This document shows positions 7,823 to 14,773 of a stretch of 54,795 nucleotides of DNA, piece after piece. Origin of the DNA: Elusimicrobia bacterium GWA2_69_24 (GTDB taxonomy: Bacteria; Elusimicrobiota; Elusimicrobia; UBA1565); contig MGTY01000002.1 of assembly GCA_001799695.1 (NCBI GenBank), positions 1 to 54,795 on the forward strand, given 5' to 3'. Position 1 is the first letter of the stretch. The number at the start of each line of letters is the position of its first letter. A model generated the notes under the pieces. It had not been told where the DNA came from. It searched no databases and saw only the letters and a list, made by a program, of their open reading frames with translations. Both the position numbers and the translations under genes were made by a program.

Positions 7823-9268
7823 ATGGGAAAGACACTGACGATAGCGCCGGTCTCCAGACTCGAAGGACACGCCAAGGTCACCATCGAACTCGATGACGAC
7901 GGCAACGTGGCGGACACCTTCGTCAACATCGTGGAGCTGCGGGGATTCGAGAAGTTCTGCATCGGCCGGCCCGTGGAGGAGCTGCCGCGGATCGTGACCA
8001 GCATCTGCGGGGTCTGCCCGTGGTCGCATCACCTGGCTTCGGCCAAGGCTTGCGACGCGGTCTATGGGGTGGAGCCCGCCCCGGCGGGCCGCAAGCTGCG
8101 GGAGCTGTGCAACGCCATCGCCTACACGGAAGAGCACATCCTGCATTTCTTCTTCCTGGCCGGGGCGGATTTCGTGATGGGTCCCGGGGCGGACCACAAG
8201 GTCCGCAACGTGATCGGCATCGCGCAGGCCGCGCCGGAGATCGGCAAGAGGGTCGTGCGCAACCGCCACCTCGGCTCGCGGATGCTCAACATCGTCTCCG
8301 GGAAGTCCATCCATCCGGTCACCGCCGTCCCCGGCGGGTTCTCCAAGCCGCTGACCGAACATGAGCGCGAGACCGTGCTCAAGATGGCCGAGGAAGTCCT
8401 CGAGTTCTCGAAGTGGGCCATCGCTTGGGCGAAGTCGGACATCTTCCCCAAGTATCTCGACGCGGTGAAGACGGTCGGGGTCATCAAGACCGGTTATATG
8501 GGCACCGTCCGCGCCGACGGCAGCATGGACCTCTACGACGGGAAGATCCGCCTCATGAAGCCGGACGGGACCTACGAGGACTTCTCGGACAAGGACTACG
8601 CCGACCACATAGAGGAGAAAGTCCTGCCCTGGTCCTATCTGAAGTTCCCTTACGCCAAGAAATGGGGCGAGGGGTTCTCCATGGACCTCGACTCCCCCAA
8701 GGGGATCTACCGCACCAATACCCTGGCGCGGATGAACGCCTGCGACCGGCTCTCCACCCCGCTGGCGCAGAAGGAACTGGAGGCCTTCCGCGAGGCCTTC
8801 GGCCGGCCCTGCCACCTGACGCTGCTGTACAACTGGGCGCGGCTCATCGAACTCCTCTATAACGCGGAGTACGCGGTGCAGCTGCTGAAGGACCCGGAGA
8901 TCACGAGCCGGGAGACCCGGACGCCGGTGTCGCCGCGGGCGGGCCGGGGAGTCGGGCACGTGGAGGCGCCTCGCGGCACCCTCTTCCACGACTACGAGAC
9001 GGACGCGGCCGGGATGGTGACGAACGTCAACCTGATCGTGGGCACCACGCACAACAACGCCCCCATCAACATGGCCGTCAAGCAGGCCGCCCGGACGCTG
9101 ATCAAGAGCGGCAAGTACGACGAGGCCCTGCTCAACACCGTGGAGATGGCGATACGCGCGTACGATCCCTGCTTCTCGTGCGCCACGCACAACCTCGACG
9201 GGCGGATGGCCGTGAAGATCGACATCGTGGGGCCGGACCGGGAGGTCCGGGCCACCCTGGCCACCTAG
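7823..9268 (+). CDS. mvhA: [NiFe] hydrogenase large subunit, MvhA-like
   Basis: A 481-aa catalytic subunit. The nickel ligands are in SICGVCPWSHHLASAKA (C62, C65) and DPCFSCATH (residues 448-456). The N-terminal PVSRLEGHAKV segment is typical of the family. Twenty-five residues follow the terminal histidine of DPCxxCxxH. In this family such a tail is cut off after nickel insertion, and a matching endopeptidase gene lies immediately downstream. With mvhG, mvhD and hdrA this is a group 3c (Mvh-type) H2-oxidising module. No change in metal ligands is seen, so it should be active. Confidence 0.95.
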   Translation: MGKTLTIAPVSRLEGHAKVTIELDDDGNVADTFVNIVELRGFEKFCIGRPVEELPRIVTSICGVCPWSHHLASAKACDAVYGVEPAPAGRKLRELCNAIAYTEEHILHFFFLAGADFVMGPGADHKVRNVIGIAQAAPEIGKRVVRNRHLGSRMLNIVSGKSIHPVTAVPGGFSKPLTEHERETVLKMAEEVLEFSKWAIAWAKSDIFPKYLDAVKTVGVIKTGYMGTVRADGSMDLYDGKIRLMKPDGTYEDFSDKDYADHIEEKVLPWSYLKFPYAKKWGEGFSMDLDSPKGIYRTNTLARMNACDRLSTPLAQKELEAFREAFGRPCHLTLLYNWARLIELLYNAEYAVQLLKDPEITSRETRTPVSPRAGRGVGHVEAPRGTLFHDYETDAAGMVTNVNLIVGTTHNNAPINMAVKQAARTLIKSGKYDEALLNTVEMAIRAYDPCFSCATHNLDGRMAVKIDIVGPDREVRATLAT

Positions 9269-9283
9269 GACGTATGGGAGACG

Positions 9284-9317
9284 GGGCTGTCCCGGCGCTG
9301 CGGCGCCGGGACAGCCC
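9284..9317 (+). terminator. Strong 15-bp hairpin between large subunit and maturation protease
   Basis: A perfect GC-rich stem (arms 9284-9298 and 9303-9317, loop TGCG) begins 16 bases after the mvhA stop. No T-run follows, so it is not a textbook intrinsic terminator. It may attenuate transcription into the protease gene or protect the 3' end of the abundant structural mRNA. The structure is seen directly; its role is inferred. Confidence 0.55.
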
Positions 9318-9332
9318 GGCTCCGGAACCATC

Positions 9333-9872
9333 ATGCAGTCCCATCGCGACCCCGCGGAAGAACGGCCTGAGCCGGAGGATCTCAACGAGAAAGAGGTCCT
9401 GGTCATCGGTTGCGGCAACGTGCTCTTCGGGGATGACGGTTTCGGACCGACTTTCATCAAGGAGTATTCCGCGCGCGGCGGGATCCCCTCGGGGGTGGGG
9501 CTCCTGGATGCGGGTACGGGCGTCCGGGAAGTGCTCTTTGACCTCGCGCTCGGGGAGCGCCGGCCCAAGCGCATCATCGTCATCGATGCGATCGACGTCG
9601 GGCGCGCCGCCGGCGAGGTCTTCGAGGTCGACCTGGACGGGATACCGGCCAAGAAAGCCGATGATTTTTCGATGCATCAGTTGCCGACTTCGAACCTGCT
9701 GCGGGAGCTCCGCGCTTCGTGCGGCGTCGACATCCGCATCGTAGCCGTGCAGGTCGAGTCCATCCCGGAATCCATGCGCGCGGGCCTGTCGGGACCCGTG
9801 GCCGCCGCGCTGCCGGAGGTGAGCGCGATGGTGTCGGCGCTCATCGCCGAGACCATCCCGGCGGGGGTCTAG
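9333..9872 (+). CDS. Hydrogenase maturation protease (HycI/HyaD/FrhD family)
   Basis: A 179-aa peptidase M52-type protein. Motifs are VIGCGNVLFGDDGFGP (residues about 24-39, with the metal-binding acidic residue), VIDAIDVG near 90 and VAVQVESIPESMRAGLS near 140. These enzymes recognise nickel in the assembled large subunit and remove its C-terminal peptide. The mvhA product still carries a 25-residue tail, so it is the natural substrate. ATG 9333 is the first start after the intergenic hairpin. About 20 unconserved residues precede the domain, so a slightly later start is possible. Confidence 0.88.
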   Translation: MQSHRDPAEERPEPEDLNEKEVLVIGCGNVLFGDDGFGPTFIKEYSARGGIPSGVGLLDAGTGVREVLFDLALGERRPKRIIVIDAIDVGRAAGEVFEVDLDGIPAKKADDFSMHQLPTSNLLRELRASCGVDIRIVAVQVESIPESMRAGLSGPVAAALPEVSAMVSALIAETIPAGV

Positions 9873-10224
9873 TCCAGGAGGCGGGCATGGAACGGCACGA
9901 TCTCAGGGCTCGTTAAGAAATAGGCGCCCCGGCCCTTCGGGAGGCCCCTGCCGCTTTCGCCGGCAGGGGCAGATGCCCCTCGAAGTCGACATCCGCGACG
10001 ACCAAGGCGCCGTCATCCGTACGTTGAGCCGCCAGCCCGCGTGAGAAGACCGCTCCCGGCGCTGGCCGATAAGCTCCGTATCCCTTTCCCCTCGGAATTG
10101 CGTATCCTTGCCATGGAGATCGTCGATCCGCCGGACTTCAAGGAAAGGCTGGGCCGTGAAGTAGAAGCCGCTTTTCCGGAGTTCCTGCGGCGGGCCAGGG
10201 ATATCCTTTTGCGGGAGGGAAGCC
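9873..10224 (+). other. Gene-poor spacer with hairpin and fragmented frames
   Basis: This 352-base gap holds no convincing gene. It contains the copy-A hairpin (9944-9979) and a frame open from 10041 whose segment from ATG 10113 (MEIVDPPDFKERLGREVEAA) looks helical and gene-like. That frame then runs out of phase into the start of the ThiF-like gene and ends at 10313. A remnant of a small gene is the simplest reading. Confidence 0.4.
9944..9979 (+). repeat. Copy A of a hairpin repeat family
   Basis: The stem GCCCCTGCCG/CGGCAGGGGC (9944-9953 with 9961-9970) is followed by a competing stem GGGGC-agat-GCCCC (9966-9979) that shares the right arm. Bases 9939-9955 are identical to 13839-13855 in copy B. 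The second, long conserved loop of copies B and C is missing here, so A may be a partial copy. Confidence 0.5.
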
Positions 10225-10959
10225 ATGCTGTCCGAAGCGGAGCTGGCGCGCTACGACCGCCAGATGCTCATGCCGGGGTGGGGACGGGCCGTCCAGGAGA
10301 AGCTCAAGGCTAGGACGGTGTTCGTGGCCGGGGCCGGCGGGCTGGGCTCCCCCGCCTCCCTGTACCTCGCCGCGGCGGGGGTGGGGCATCTCCGGGTCTG
10401 CGATTTCGACGAAGTCCAGCTCTCCAACCTGAACCGCCAGATACTGCACGACGACACGCGCCTGGGCGTGAACAAGGCCCTCTCCGCCCAGACCACCCTG
10501 CGGAGGATCAACCCCCACGTCCGGGTGACCGCCCTGCAGGGCCGCATCACCACCCGCAGCGTGGACCGGCTGGTGGGGGGGGCCGACATCATCCTCGACT
10601 GCATGGACAACTATCCGACGCGTTTCGTGCTCAACGCGGCCGCCATCCGCAAGCGCATCCCCCTCGTGCACGCCAGCATCCGGGGCCTGGAGGGGCGGCT
10701 GGCTTTCCTGCGGCCTCCCAGGACGGCCTGTCTGCGCTGCATGATCCGGAAAGCCCCGGCGCCGGAGGTCTTCCCCGTGGTGGGGGCGGCTCCGGGCGTG
10801 ATCGGCTCTTTGCAGGCGGTCGAGGCGGTCAAATTCCTCGCCGGGATCGGCGAGAACCTGACGGGCCGCCTTCTGATTTGGGACGGGGTGCGCATGGAGC
10901 AGCAGGTGTTCTCGGTGCCCAAGGACCCCTCCTGCCCCGCCTGCCGCGGCCGGAGATAG
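10225..10959 (+). CDS. ThiF/MoeB/HesA-family adenylyltransferase (E1-like)
   Basis: A 244-aa E1-like enzyme: RYDRQMLMPGWG at the N-terminus, the ATP-binding loop GAGGLGSPASLY (near residue 37), DFDEVQLSNLNRQ, and zinc cysteines CLRCMIRK and CPACRGRR. Such enzymes adenylate the C-terminal glycine of a sulfur carrier (ThiS, MoaD) for thiamine or molybdopterin synthesis. No carrier protein or rhodanese domain is present nearby, so thiamine versus molybdopterin versus another sulfur-carrier pathway is undecided. GGGAGGGA upstream supports ATG 10225. Confidence 0.85.
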   Translation: MLSEAELARYDRQMLMPGWGRAVQEKLKARTVFVAGAGGLGSPASLYLAAAGVGHLRVCDFDEVQLSNLNRQILHDDTRLGVNKALSAQTTLRRINPHVRVTALQGRITTRSVDRLVGGADIILDCMDNYPTRFVLNAAAIRKRIPLVHASIRGLEGRLAFLRPPRTACLRCMIRKAPAPEVFPVVGAAPGVIGSLQAVEAVKFLAGIGENLTGRLLIWDGVRMEQQVFSVPKDPSCPACRGRR

Positions 10960-11000
10960 GAGGGATGATGGGATTCCGGTTCGCGCACAACAACTTCAAC

Positions 11001-11117
11001 GTCCTGGGACTTCCGGACCAGGTCGGCGAACTTGGGGACGGCGATGGCCGACAGGGTGCCGATGATCGCGACGACGATCATCAGCTCGATGAGGGTGAAG
11101 CCGCGGCGCGAGGGCAC
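11001..11117 (-). pseudogene. Type IV pilin-like N-terminal fragment
   Basis: From GTG 11117 the protein reads a prepilin signature (RR-GFTLIELMIVVAIIG, then TLSAIAVPKFADLVRKSQ) over about 39 residues. The frame then continues with no pilin-like sequence, antisense to the end of the ThiF-like gene, to 10611. This is the methylation/cleavage signal and alpha-1 helix of a class III pilin without its globular head, so it is a truncated gene. No Shine-Dalgarno is seen. Elusimicrobiota are known for many pilin-like genes, which is one clue to the host. Confidence 0.7.
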
Positions 11118-11176
11118 GCTGTGAAGGATAGCCGGTCTCCGGCGATCCTGCCAGGGGTATCCTCCGTGACTTTGGA

Positions 11177-12268
11177 CTAGGCGATGGTGCCGGAGCCGTA
11201 GACCGCGTCGCCGTCGTAGAAGACCGCAGTCTGGCCGGGCGTCACCGACATCTGCGGCTGGTCGAAAACCGCCTCCGCGCTCCGGCCGTCCGGCGCGGGC
11301 ACGACCAGGGCCGGGGCGGCCTCATGCCGCTGGCGGATCTGCACCTGGAGCCGGAGCCCGCCTTCCGGCGGCCGCTCCACCGGGATCCAATTGACCTCGA
11401 GCGCCCGCAGGGACCCCGAGAAGAGCGCTTCCTTGGGGCCCACGGTCACCGCGTTGGCGCAGGCGTCGATCTTCACGACGTACAGGGGCGCCGGGCCGCC
11501 GGCCAGCCCCACGCCCTTGCGCTGGCCGACCGTGTAGTTCACAATCCCCTTGTGCTCGCCGACCACCCTGCCGGCCAGGTCCAGGATGGGCCCCGGGCGG
11601 GAGTCGGCGGCCGCGAAGAGGGCCCCGTAATGGCGGCTCTCCAGGAAATCCTGGCTCTCGGGCTTGGCTGCGTAGTCCTCCCAGCCGGCTTCCTGGGCCA
11701 GCGCCTTCACCGCGCGCTTGTCCATGCGCCCCAATGGCAGGAGGAGGCGGCCCAACTGTTCCTGGGAGAGCCCGGACAGGAAATAGGATTGGTCCTTTGT
11801 CCGGTCGGTCCCCCGCTTGAGCAGGAAGCGGCCGCTCTCCGGAGAGCGCTCGACCCGGGCGTAATGCCCGGTCGCGAAGCGGTCCAGGGCGAGTCCCAGG
11901 CGCGCGGCCCCGTCCCACAGCGCGCCGAATTTAACGCGCTGATTGCAGCGCACGCAGGGGTTGGGGGTGCGTCCGGCCCGGTACTCTTCCCGGAAATGGT
12001 CGAGCACCGTCCGGCGGTACTCGTCGGCGAGGCCCACGGTGTGGTGCGGGATGCCGAGCCGGGCCGCCGCTTCCTTGGCCGCGGCGATGTCCCGGGACTC
12101 GCCGGGGCCGTAACAGCCGGAGCGGCCCTCGTCCGGGATGGCCAGGCTGCCGTCCCAGGTCTGCATGGTGAGGCCGATGACCTCGTGTCCCTCCTGCTTG
12201 AGGAGGTGCGCGGTCATGGCGGAGTCGACTCCGCCGCTGAGGCCGACGGCGACCCGGAGGGGTTTCAT
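11177..12268 (-). CDS. mnmA: tRNA-uridine 2-sulfurtransferase MnmA, variant cysteine pattern
   Basis: A 363-aa MnmA/TrmU that thiolates U34 of Lys, Glu and Gln tRNAs. The PP-loop is GLSGGVDSAM (residues 9-18), TGHYARVE lies near 133, KDQSYFLSGL near 158, and a C-terminal beta-barrel follows. Cysteines are C52 (SGCYGPGE) and C105/C108 (TPNPCVRCNQ). At the usual second catalytic cysteine (SQDxCF) this protein has SQDFLE, so leucine stands at position 209. The C + CxxC set resembles iron-sulfur-dependent tRNA thiolases such as TtuA/TtcA. TAGAAT lies 12 bases upstream of ATG 12268. Confidence 0.93.
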   Translation of the reverse strand: MKPLRVAVGLSGGVDSAMTAHLLKQEGHEVIGLTMQTWDGSLAIPDEGRSGCYGPGESRDIAAAKEAAARLGIPHHTVGLADEYRRTVLDHFREEYRAGRTPNPCVRCNQRVKFGALWDGAARLGLALDRFATGHYARVERSPESGRFLLKRGTDRTKDQSYFLSGLSQEQLGRLLLPLGRMDKRAVKALAQEAGWEDYAAKPESQDFLESRHYGALFAAADSRPGPILDLAGRVVGEHKGIVNYTVGQRKGVGLAGGPAPLYVVKIDACANAVTVGPKEALFSGSLRALEVNWIPVERPPEGGLRLQVQIRQRHEAAPALVVPAPDGRSAEAVFDQPQMSVTPGQTAVFYDGDAVYGSGTIA

Positions 12269-12283
12269 GGGGGGACGGATATT

Positions 12284-13027
12284 CTAGGAGTTTTCGACCT
12301 GGGTGGCGAAGAGCTCGGCGTCGTCGGTGACGGCTTCGAGGGTGCCCTGCTCGGCGGCGCGCGCCATCTCCTGGTTGAACACGTCCCACACGGCGAGGAC
12401 GCGGCGGATCTGCGGATAGAGGGGCTGGTCCTGGACGAGGAGCTTGGAGACCCAGCGCACCACCTGGGCCTGGACCGTCCGCGCGGCCTCCAGAGACTCG
12501 GGGCTGGGGGCCGCGGCGGCCATCCCCCGGGAGTAGCGCTCCCGGCCGCCTTCGAGCATGTCCAGGAAATCCTTGCCGGTAATCCGGCTGGCTTTCATGC
12601 CGCGCTCTGCGCCGACCTCTTCGGCCAGCCGGGCCAATTCCACGGAGGCCCGGGCGGCGAAGTCGAGCTCCTGCGGGGAAGCGGCCCGCGGGAGCCGGGT
12701 CCCGGCGGGAAGTTCCGGAGCGCTCCGGATGACCTGCGGCGACGCCGGAACCGGCGTCTGGGCGGCCGCGGCGCGGGGGGTCTCCCGCTCCGGAGTCAGG
12801 GCCGCGGTCCGGACCTGGGGGAGGACGGACTGCGGCTGGGAGAACGGGACCGGCAGGGAGAGCGTCTGCGGCGACCGGAGGGACAGGGTCCCGGCGGAGA
12901 GCCCCGCCCCGACGGCGCCCGCGCCCGAAACGCTGAGGGGAGACCCCAGGGAGAGCGGTACCGGGGTCATCTGGGCCGAGAGCCGCAAAGGGGCGGCGGC
13001 CAGGAACAAGGCGAGGGCGGATAGCAT
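12284..13027 (-). CDS. Secreted protein of unknown function (247 aa)
   Basis: Residues 1-19 form a signal peptide (LALFLAAAPLRLSAQ). Residues 20-125 are a low-complexity Pro/Ser/Ala/Leu linker. Residues about 128-240 are predicted helical and charged (ELDFAARASVELARLAEEVG, WVSKLLVQDQPLYPQIRRVL). No known domain is recognised. It lies upstream of mnmA on the same strand with a 15-base gap, so the two may be cotranscribed. A TATCCT box sits 9 bases before ATG 13027. Confidence 0.7.
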   Translation of the reverse strand: MLSALALFLAAAPLRLSAQMTPVPLSLGSPLSVSGAGAVGAGLSAGTLSLRSPQTLSLPVPFSQPQSVLPQVRTAALTPERETPRAAAAQTPVPASPQVIRSAPELPAGTRLPRAASPQELDFAARASVELARLAEEVGAERGMKASRITGKDFLDMLEGGRERYSRGMAAAAPSPESLEAARTVQAQVVRWVSKLLVQDQPLYPQIRRVLAVWDVFNQEMARAAEQGTLEAVTDDAELFATQVENS

Positions 13028-13036
13028 CGTGTCCAG

Positions 13037-13042
13037 AGGATA
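13037..13042 (-). promoter_or_regulatory. -10 box TATCCT next to start codon (leaderless candidate)
   Basis: On the minus strand TATCCT lies 9 bases before the ATG at 13027. A start site about 7 bases downstream of the box would leave almost no 5' leader. No Shine-Dalgarno is present. Confidence 0.45.
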
Positions 13043-13127
13043 CCCGAGACCAGGGCGGGTTGCCTGGGCCGACCGGACGGCCGGGAGCGGTTAAAGGACC
13101 CAAGAAGGGGTGGGTCCCCCGCCCAAG

Positions 13128-13139
13128 TTTTGCTACCAT
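13128..13139 (+). promoter_or_regulatory. TTTTGCTACCAT promoter, leaderless candidate
   Basis: TTTTGC precedes a TACCAT -10 box (13134-13139), 9 bases before ATG 13149. The same TTTTGCTA string occurs before hypA (14733) and the TRL-like gene (19158). No clear -35 box is seen. Confidence 0.5.
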
Positions 13140-13148
13140 CGGCGGGTC

Positions 13149-13439
13149 ATGGAGAACCGTAAGGTCCCCTACCGGAAGGTCGTGCTGGTCTGCGCCAACG
13201 TCCGCGACGGCGGGCGCCAGGCGTGCGGCAACCCCGGTTCCGGCGGGGCCGAGATCTGCGCGGCGCTCAAGGACGGGGTGAAGAAGGCGGGGCTCTCCGG
13301 CCAGGTCCGGGTGGTGCGCTCCGGCTGTCTCGGCCTCTGCGAGCACGGGCCCAACGTCGTGTTCCTGCCCGAGGGCGACTGGCTCTCCGGCGTGACCCCG
13401 GCGGACGTCCCGGAACTCCTCCGCAAGGTCCTGGTTTGA
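13149..13439 (+). CDS. Thioredoxin-like [2Fe-2S] ferredoxin domain protein
   Basis: A 96-aa protein of the NuoE/HndA-like thioredoxin-fold ferredoxin family. The four cluster cysteines follow the expected spacing: CANVRDGGRQAC (residues about 15-26) and SGCLGLCEHGP (about 60-70). Small members often serve as stand-alone electron carriers or accessory subunits of hydrogenases. Its closeness to the H2 module and hypA makes a hydrogenase link plausible but unproven. ATG 13149 is chosen because the domain starts just after it and a TACCAT box sits 9 bases upstream. Confidence 0.85.
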   Translation: MENRKVPYRKVVLVCANVRDGGRQACGNPGSGGAEICAALKDGVKKAGLSGQVRVVRSGCLGLCEHGPNVVFLPEGDWLSGVTPADVPELLRKVLV

Positions 13440-13449
13440 CCAGCCCGTC

Positions 13450-13677
13450 TTGACCCTGTCCATCCTCGCCCGCGCCAGGCTCGTGAGGGTCTCCGATGGG
13501 AAGCAGCTGCTCGCCAGGTCTTATTTCTGCGCGAGCCCCGGAGCCAAGCACGGCGAATGGGCCGCCGCCGGGGCGGCCAAGTTCAAGGCGGAACTGGAAA
13601 GCTGCTACCAGCGGCTGGTCCAGGACATGATGCGCGACGCCTACCAGCTGGACACCCCTAGTGCTCCGACCGGATAA
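13450..13677 (+). pseudogene. C-terminal remnant of a lipoprotein-like gene
   Basis: An open frame without ATG (only a TTG near the left edge). It encodes about 75 residues: strand-like ARARLVRVSDGKQLLARSY, then a helix with GEWAAAGAAKFKAELE and LVQDMMRDAYQLDTP. It resembles the C-terminal part of secreted lipoproteins that end in a long helix. There is no signal peptide, so the 5' part seems lost. Its last eight codons lie inside the terminal inverted repeat of the 372-bp element, which supplies the stop codon. Confidence 0.5.
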
Positions 13678-14029
13678 TTGTCGCGGAATTTGGCCGCGCG
13701 ATTTTGAGCCGAGACCAGGAGCGACGCGCGCGCATAGCGTGAGCTATGTAAGCGCGGAGCGACGCAGTCGCAGGCCAAAAGCGCGCGGCCCGTTCCTTAG
13801 CAGTTTCGCTGCGGAACGCAGCGAAACTATCAGCGGAAGGGAGGCCCCTGCCGCTATCGACCGGCAGGGACCGTGCAAGAGAATGTTCTCCGTACGCACG
13901 GTCCGATATCGGGAAATCGTGTCGTTGCTCGTCGCGCAGATAGTTCACACTATCTGCGCTCCTCGCGCCTAGCGCTTTCCTCAATCTCGGACCTCCAAAT
14001 CTCGCGAAATTATCCGGTCTGAGCACTAG
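13658..14029. mobile_element. 372-bp element with 35-bp terminal inverted repeats and nested hairpins
   Basis: The ends are inverted copies beginning CTAGTGCTC and continuing with GACCGGATAATT, then TCGCG and ATTTGG. About 32 of 36 positions match. Inside are several hairpins: a nested one at 13692-13790 (arms GGCCGCGCG.TTTTG) enclosing CATAGC-gtga-GCTATG, a perfect 12-bp stem at 13802-13828, the copy-B double hairpin (13846-13904) and a perfect 11-bp stem at 13934-13959. No ORF with recognisable function is inside. The stop codons of both flanking frames lie in the terminal repeats. It looks like a non-autonomous MITE-like or REPIN-like element. Confidence 0.65.
13846..13904 (+). repeat. Copy B of a covarying double hairpin
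   Basis: Hairpin 1 is CCCTGCCG/CGGCAGGG with loop CTATCGAC (13846-13869). Hairpin 2 is GGACCGTGC/GCACGGTCC (13868-13904) around a conserved loop containing AAGAGAATGTTCTCC. The arms overlap by GG, so full pairing of both is not possible at once. Copy C (17708-17768) has different stems but nearly the same loops. Confidence 0.6.
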
Positions 14030-14691
14030 TCCTTGATCTCGCGGACCAGCCCTTGCTCGTCGAAGCCGATGGCCTTTGTGCGGAAGCGGTTCTTCCAGTA
14101 GAACCAGACGGTCTCGTCCAGGCTCGGAGTCTTGTGCCTGGCGGGGATCCCATAAGCGGTCAGCACCCCCTGCTTCGACATCCCGACCGAGACCAGGCCT
14201 TCCTTGACTCCCTTGCGATCCGCCGGCAGCGGAGCCGGGGCCGTCGGGGCGGGCTGGGGAGCGGCCAGCGTCGGTGCCGGGGCGGCCGGCGGCGCGTCCA
14301 GTTCCGAGAGGGCGGCCTCCCGGGCCGCCCGCGCGGCTTCCCGCCGCGCGGCGCGGGAATCTTGAGCCGGGCGCGGGCTCTCCGGCCGCGCCGCCAGCAC
14401 GTCCTTGTACCCGCCGCAGGGTCCGCCCACCAGGCCCGCCGTCTTGTATCTTTGCGTGCGCGCCACCACCCCGTCCTCGAAGACGACCGCGAAGAAATCG
14501 TCGGACAAGGTCGCCACGACGCAATACTGCCAGGCCTCATGGTTCCCTTCGGATCGCCTGTCGCCGGGTTCGCCGAGGAGCCCCTGCACCTGTTCCGGGG
14601 TCTGCCCGGGCCGGACCTCGTCGTAATGGAGGGGGATCGTCCGGCAGCCGGCGAGGACGGCGAAGGCCAGGAGCGGGATCAGGTTCCTCAT
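14026..14691 (-). CDS. Lipoprotein with two BamE/SmpA-like modules
   Basis: A 221-aa protein with lipobox FAVLAGC (Cys16). Residues about 20-80 (YDEVRPGQTPEQVQGLLGEP, then EAWQYCVV and FFAVVFEDGVV) match the BamE/SmpA-like pattern of a GMT-type helix, GEP turn and two strands. A second, looser copy spans about 160-221 (VSVGMSKQGVLTAYGIPARH, TVWFYWKNRF, AIGFDEQGLV). They are joined by a long Ala/Pro linker. It is probably anchored in the outer or inner membrane. The stop codon TAG lies in the terminal repeat of the 372-bp element. TATACT sits 7 bases before ATG 14691. Confidence 0.7.
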   Translation of the reverse strand: MRNLIPLLAFAVLAGCRTIPLHYDEVRPGQTPEQVQGLLGEPGDRRSEGNHEAWQYCVVATLSDDFFAVVFEDGVVARTQRYKTAGLVGGPCGGYKDVLAARPESPRPAQDSRAARREAARAAREAALSELDAPPAAPAPTLAAPQPAPTAPAPLPADRKGVKEGLVSVGMSKQGVLTAYGIPARHKTPSLDETVWFYWKNRFRTKAIGFDEQGLVREIKD

Positions 14692-14698
14692 GTTCCCG

Positions 14699-14704
14699 AG
14701 TATA
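14699..14704 (-). promoter_or_regulatory. -10 box TATACT, leaderless candidate
   Basis: TATACT on the minus strand lies 7 bases before the lipoprotein ATG (14691). It fits the short-leader arrangement seen at other first genes here. Confidence 0.45.
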
Positions 14705-14732
14705 TCACTCGGCGGAGTCTTCCGGAACGCGC

Positions 14733-14744
14733 TTTTGCTAGAAT
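14733..14744 (+). promoter_or_regulatory. TTTTGCTAGAAT promoter of hypA
   Basis: A TAGAAT -10 box preceded by TTTTGC. It lies 29 bases before the hypA start, so this transcript would have a short leader carrying CGGAGC as a Shine-Dalgarno. Confidence 0.45.
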
Positions 14745-14773
14745 GGACTCTCGGGAATCTGCCCGGAGCTGAT

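Noticed and set aside
9284-9317. Classical intrinsic terminator
   Set aside because: No T-run follows the stem and the maturation protease needed by the same enzyme lies just downstream; kept only as a hairpin of uncertain role.
6524-9652. 1042-codon open frame on the minus strand across the hydrogenase genes
   Set aside because: It is antisense to mvhG and mvhA, has no domain-like sequence, and arises from high GC content. The same holds for the long minus-strand frame at 3882-6212 opposite hdrA.
9973-10044. 23-codon frame before the ThiF-like gene as a possible sulfur-carrier gene
   Set aside because: Too short, no C-terminal Gly-Gly, and its start lies in a hairpin.
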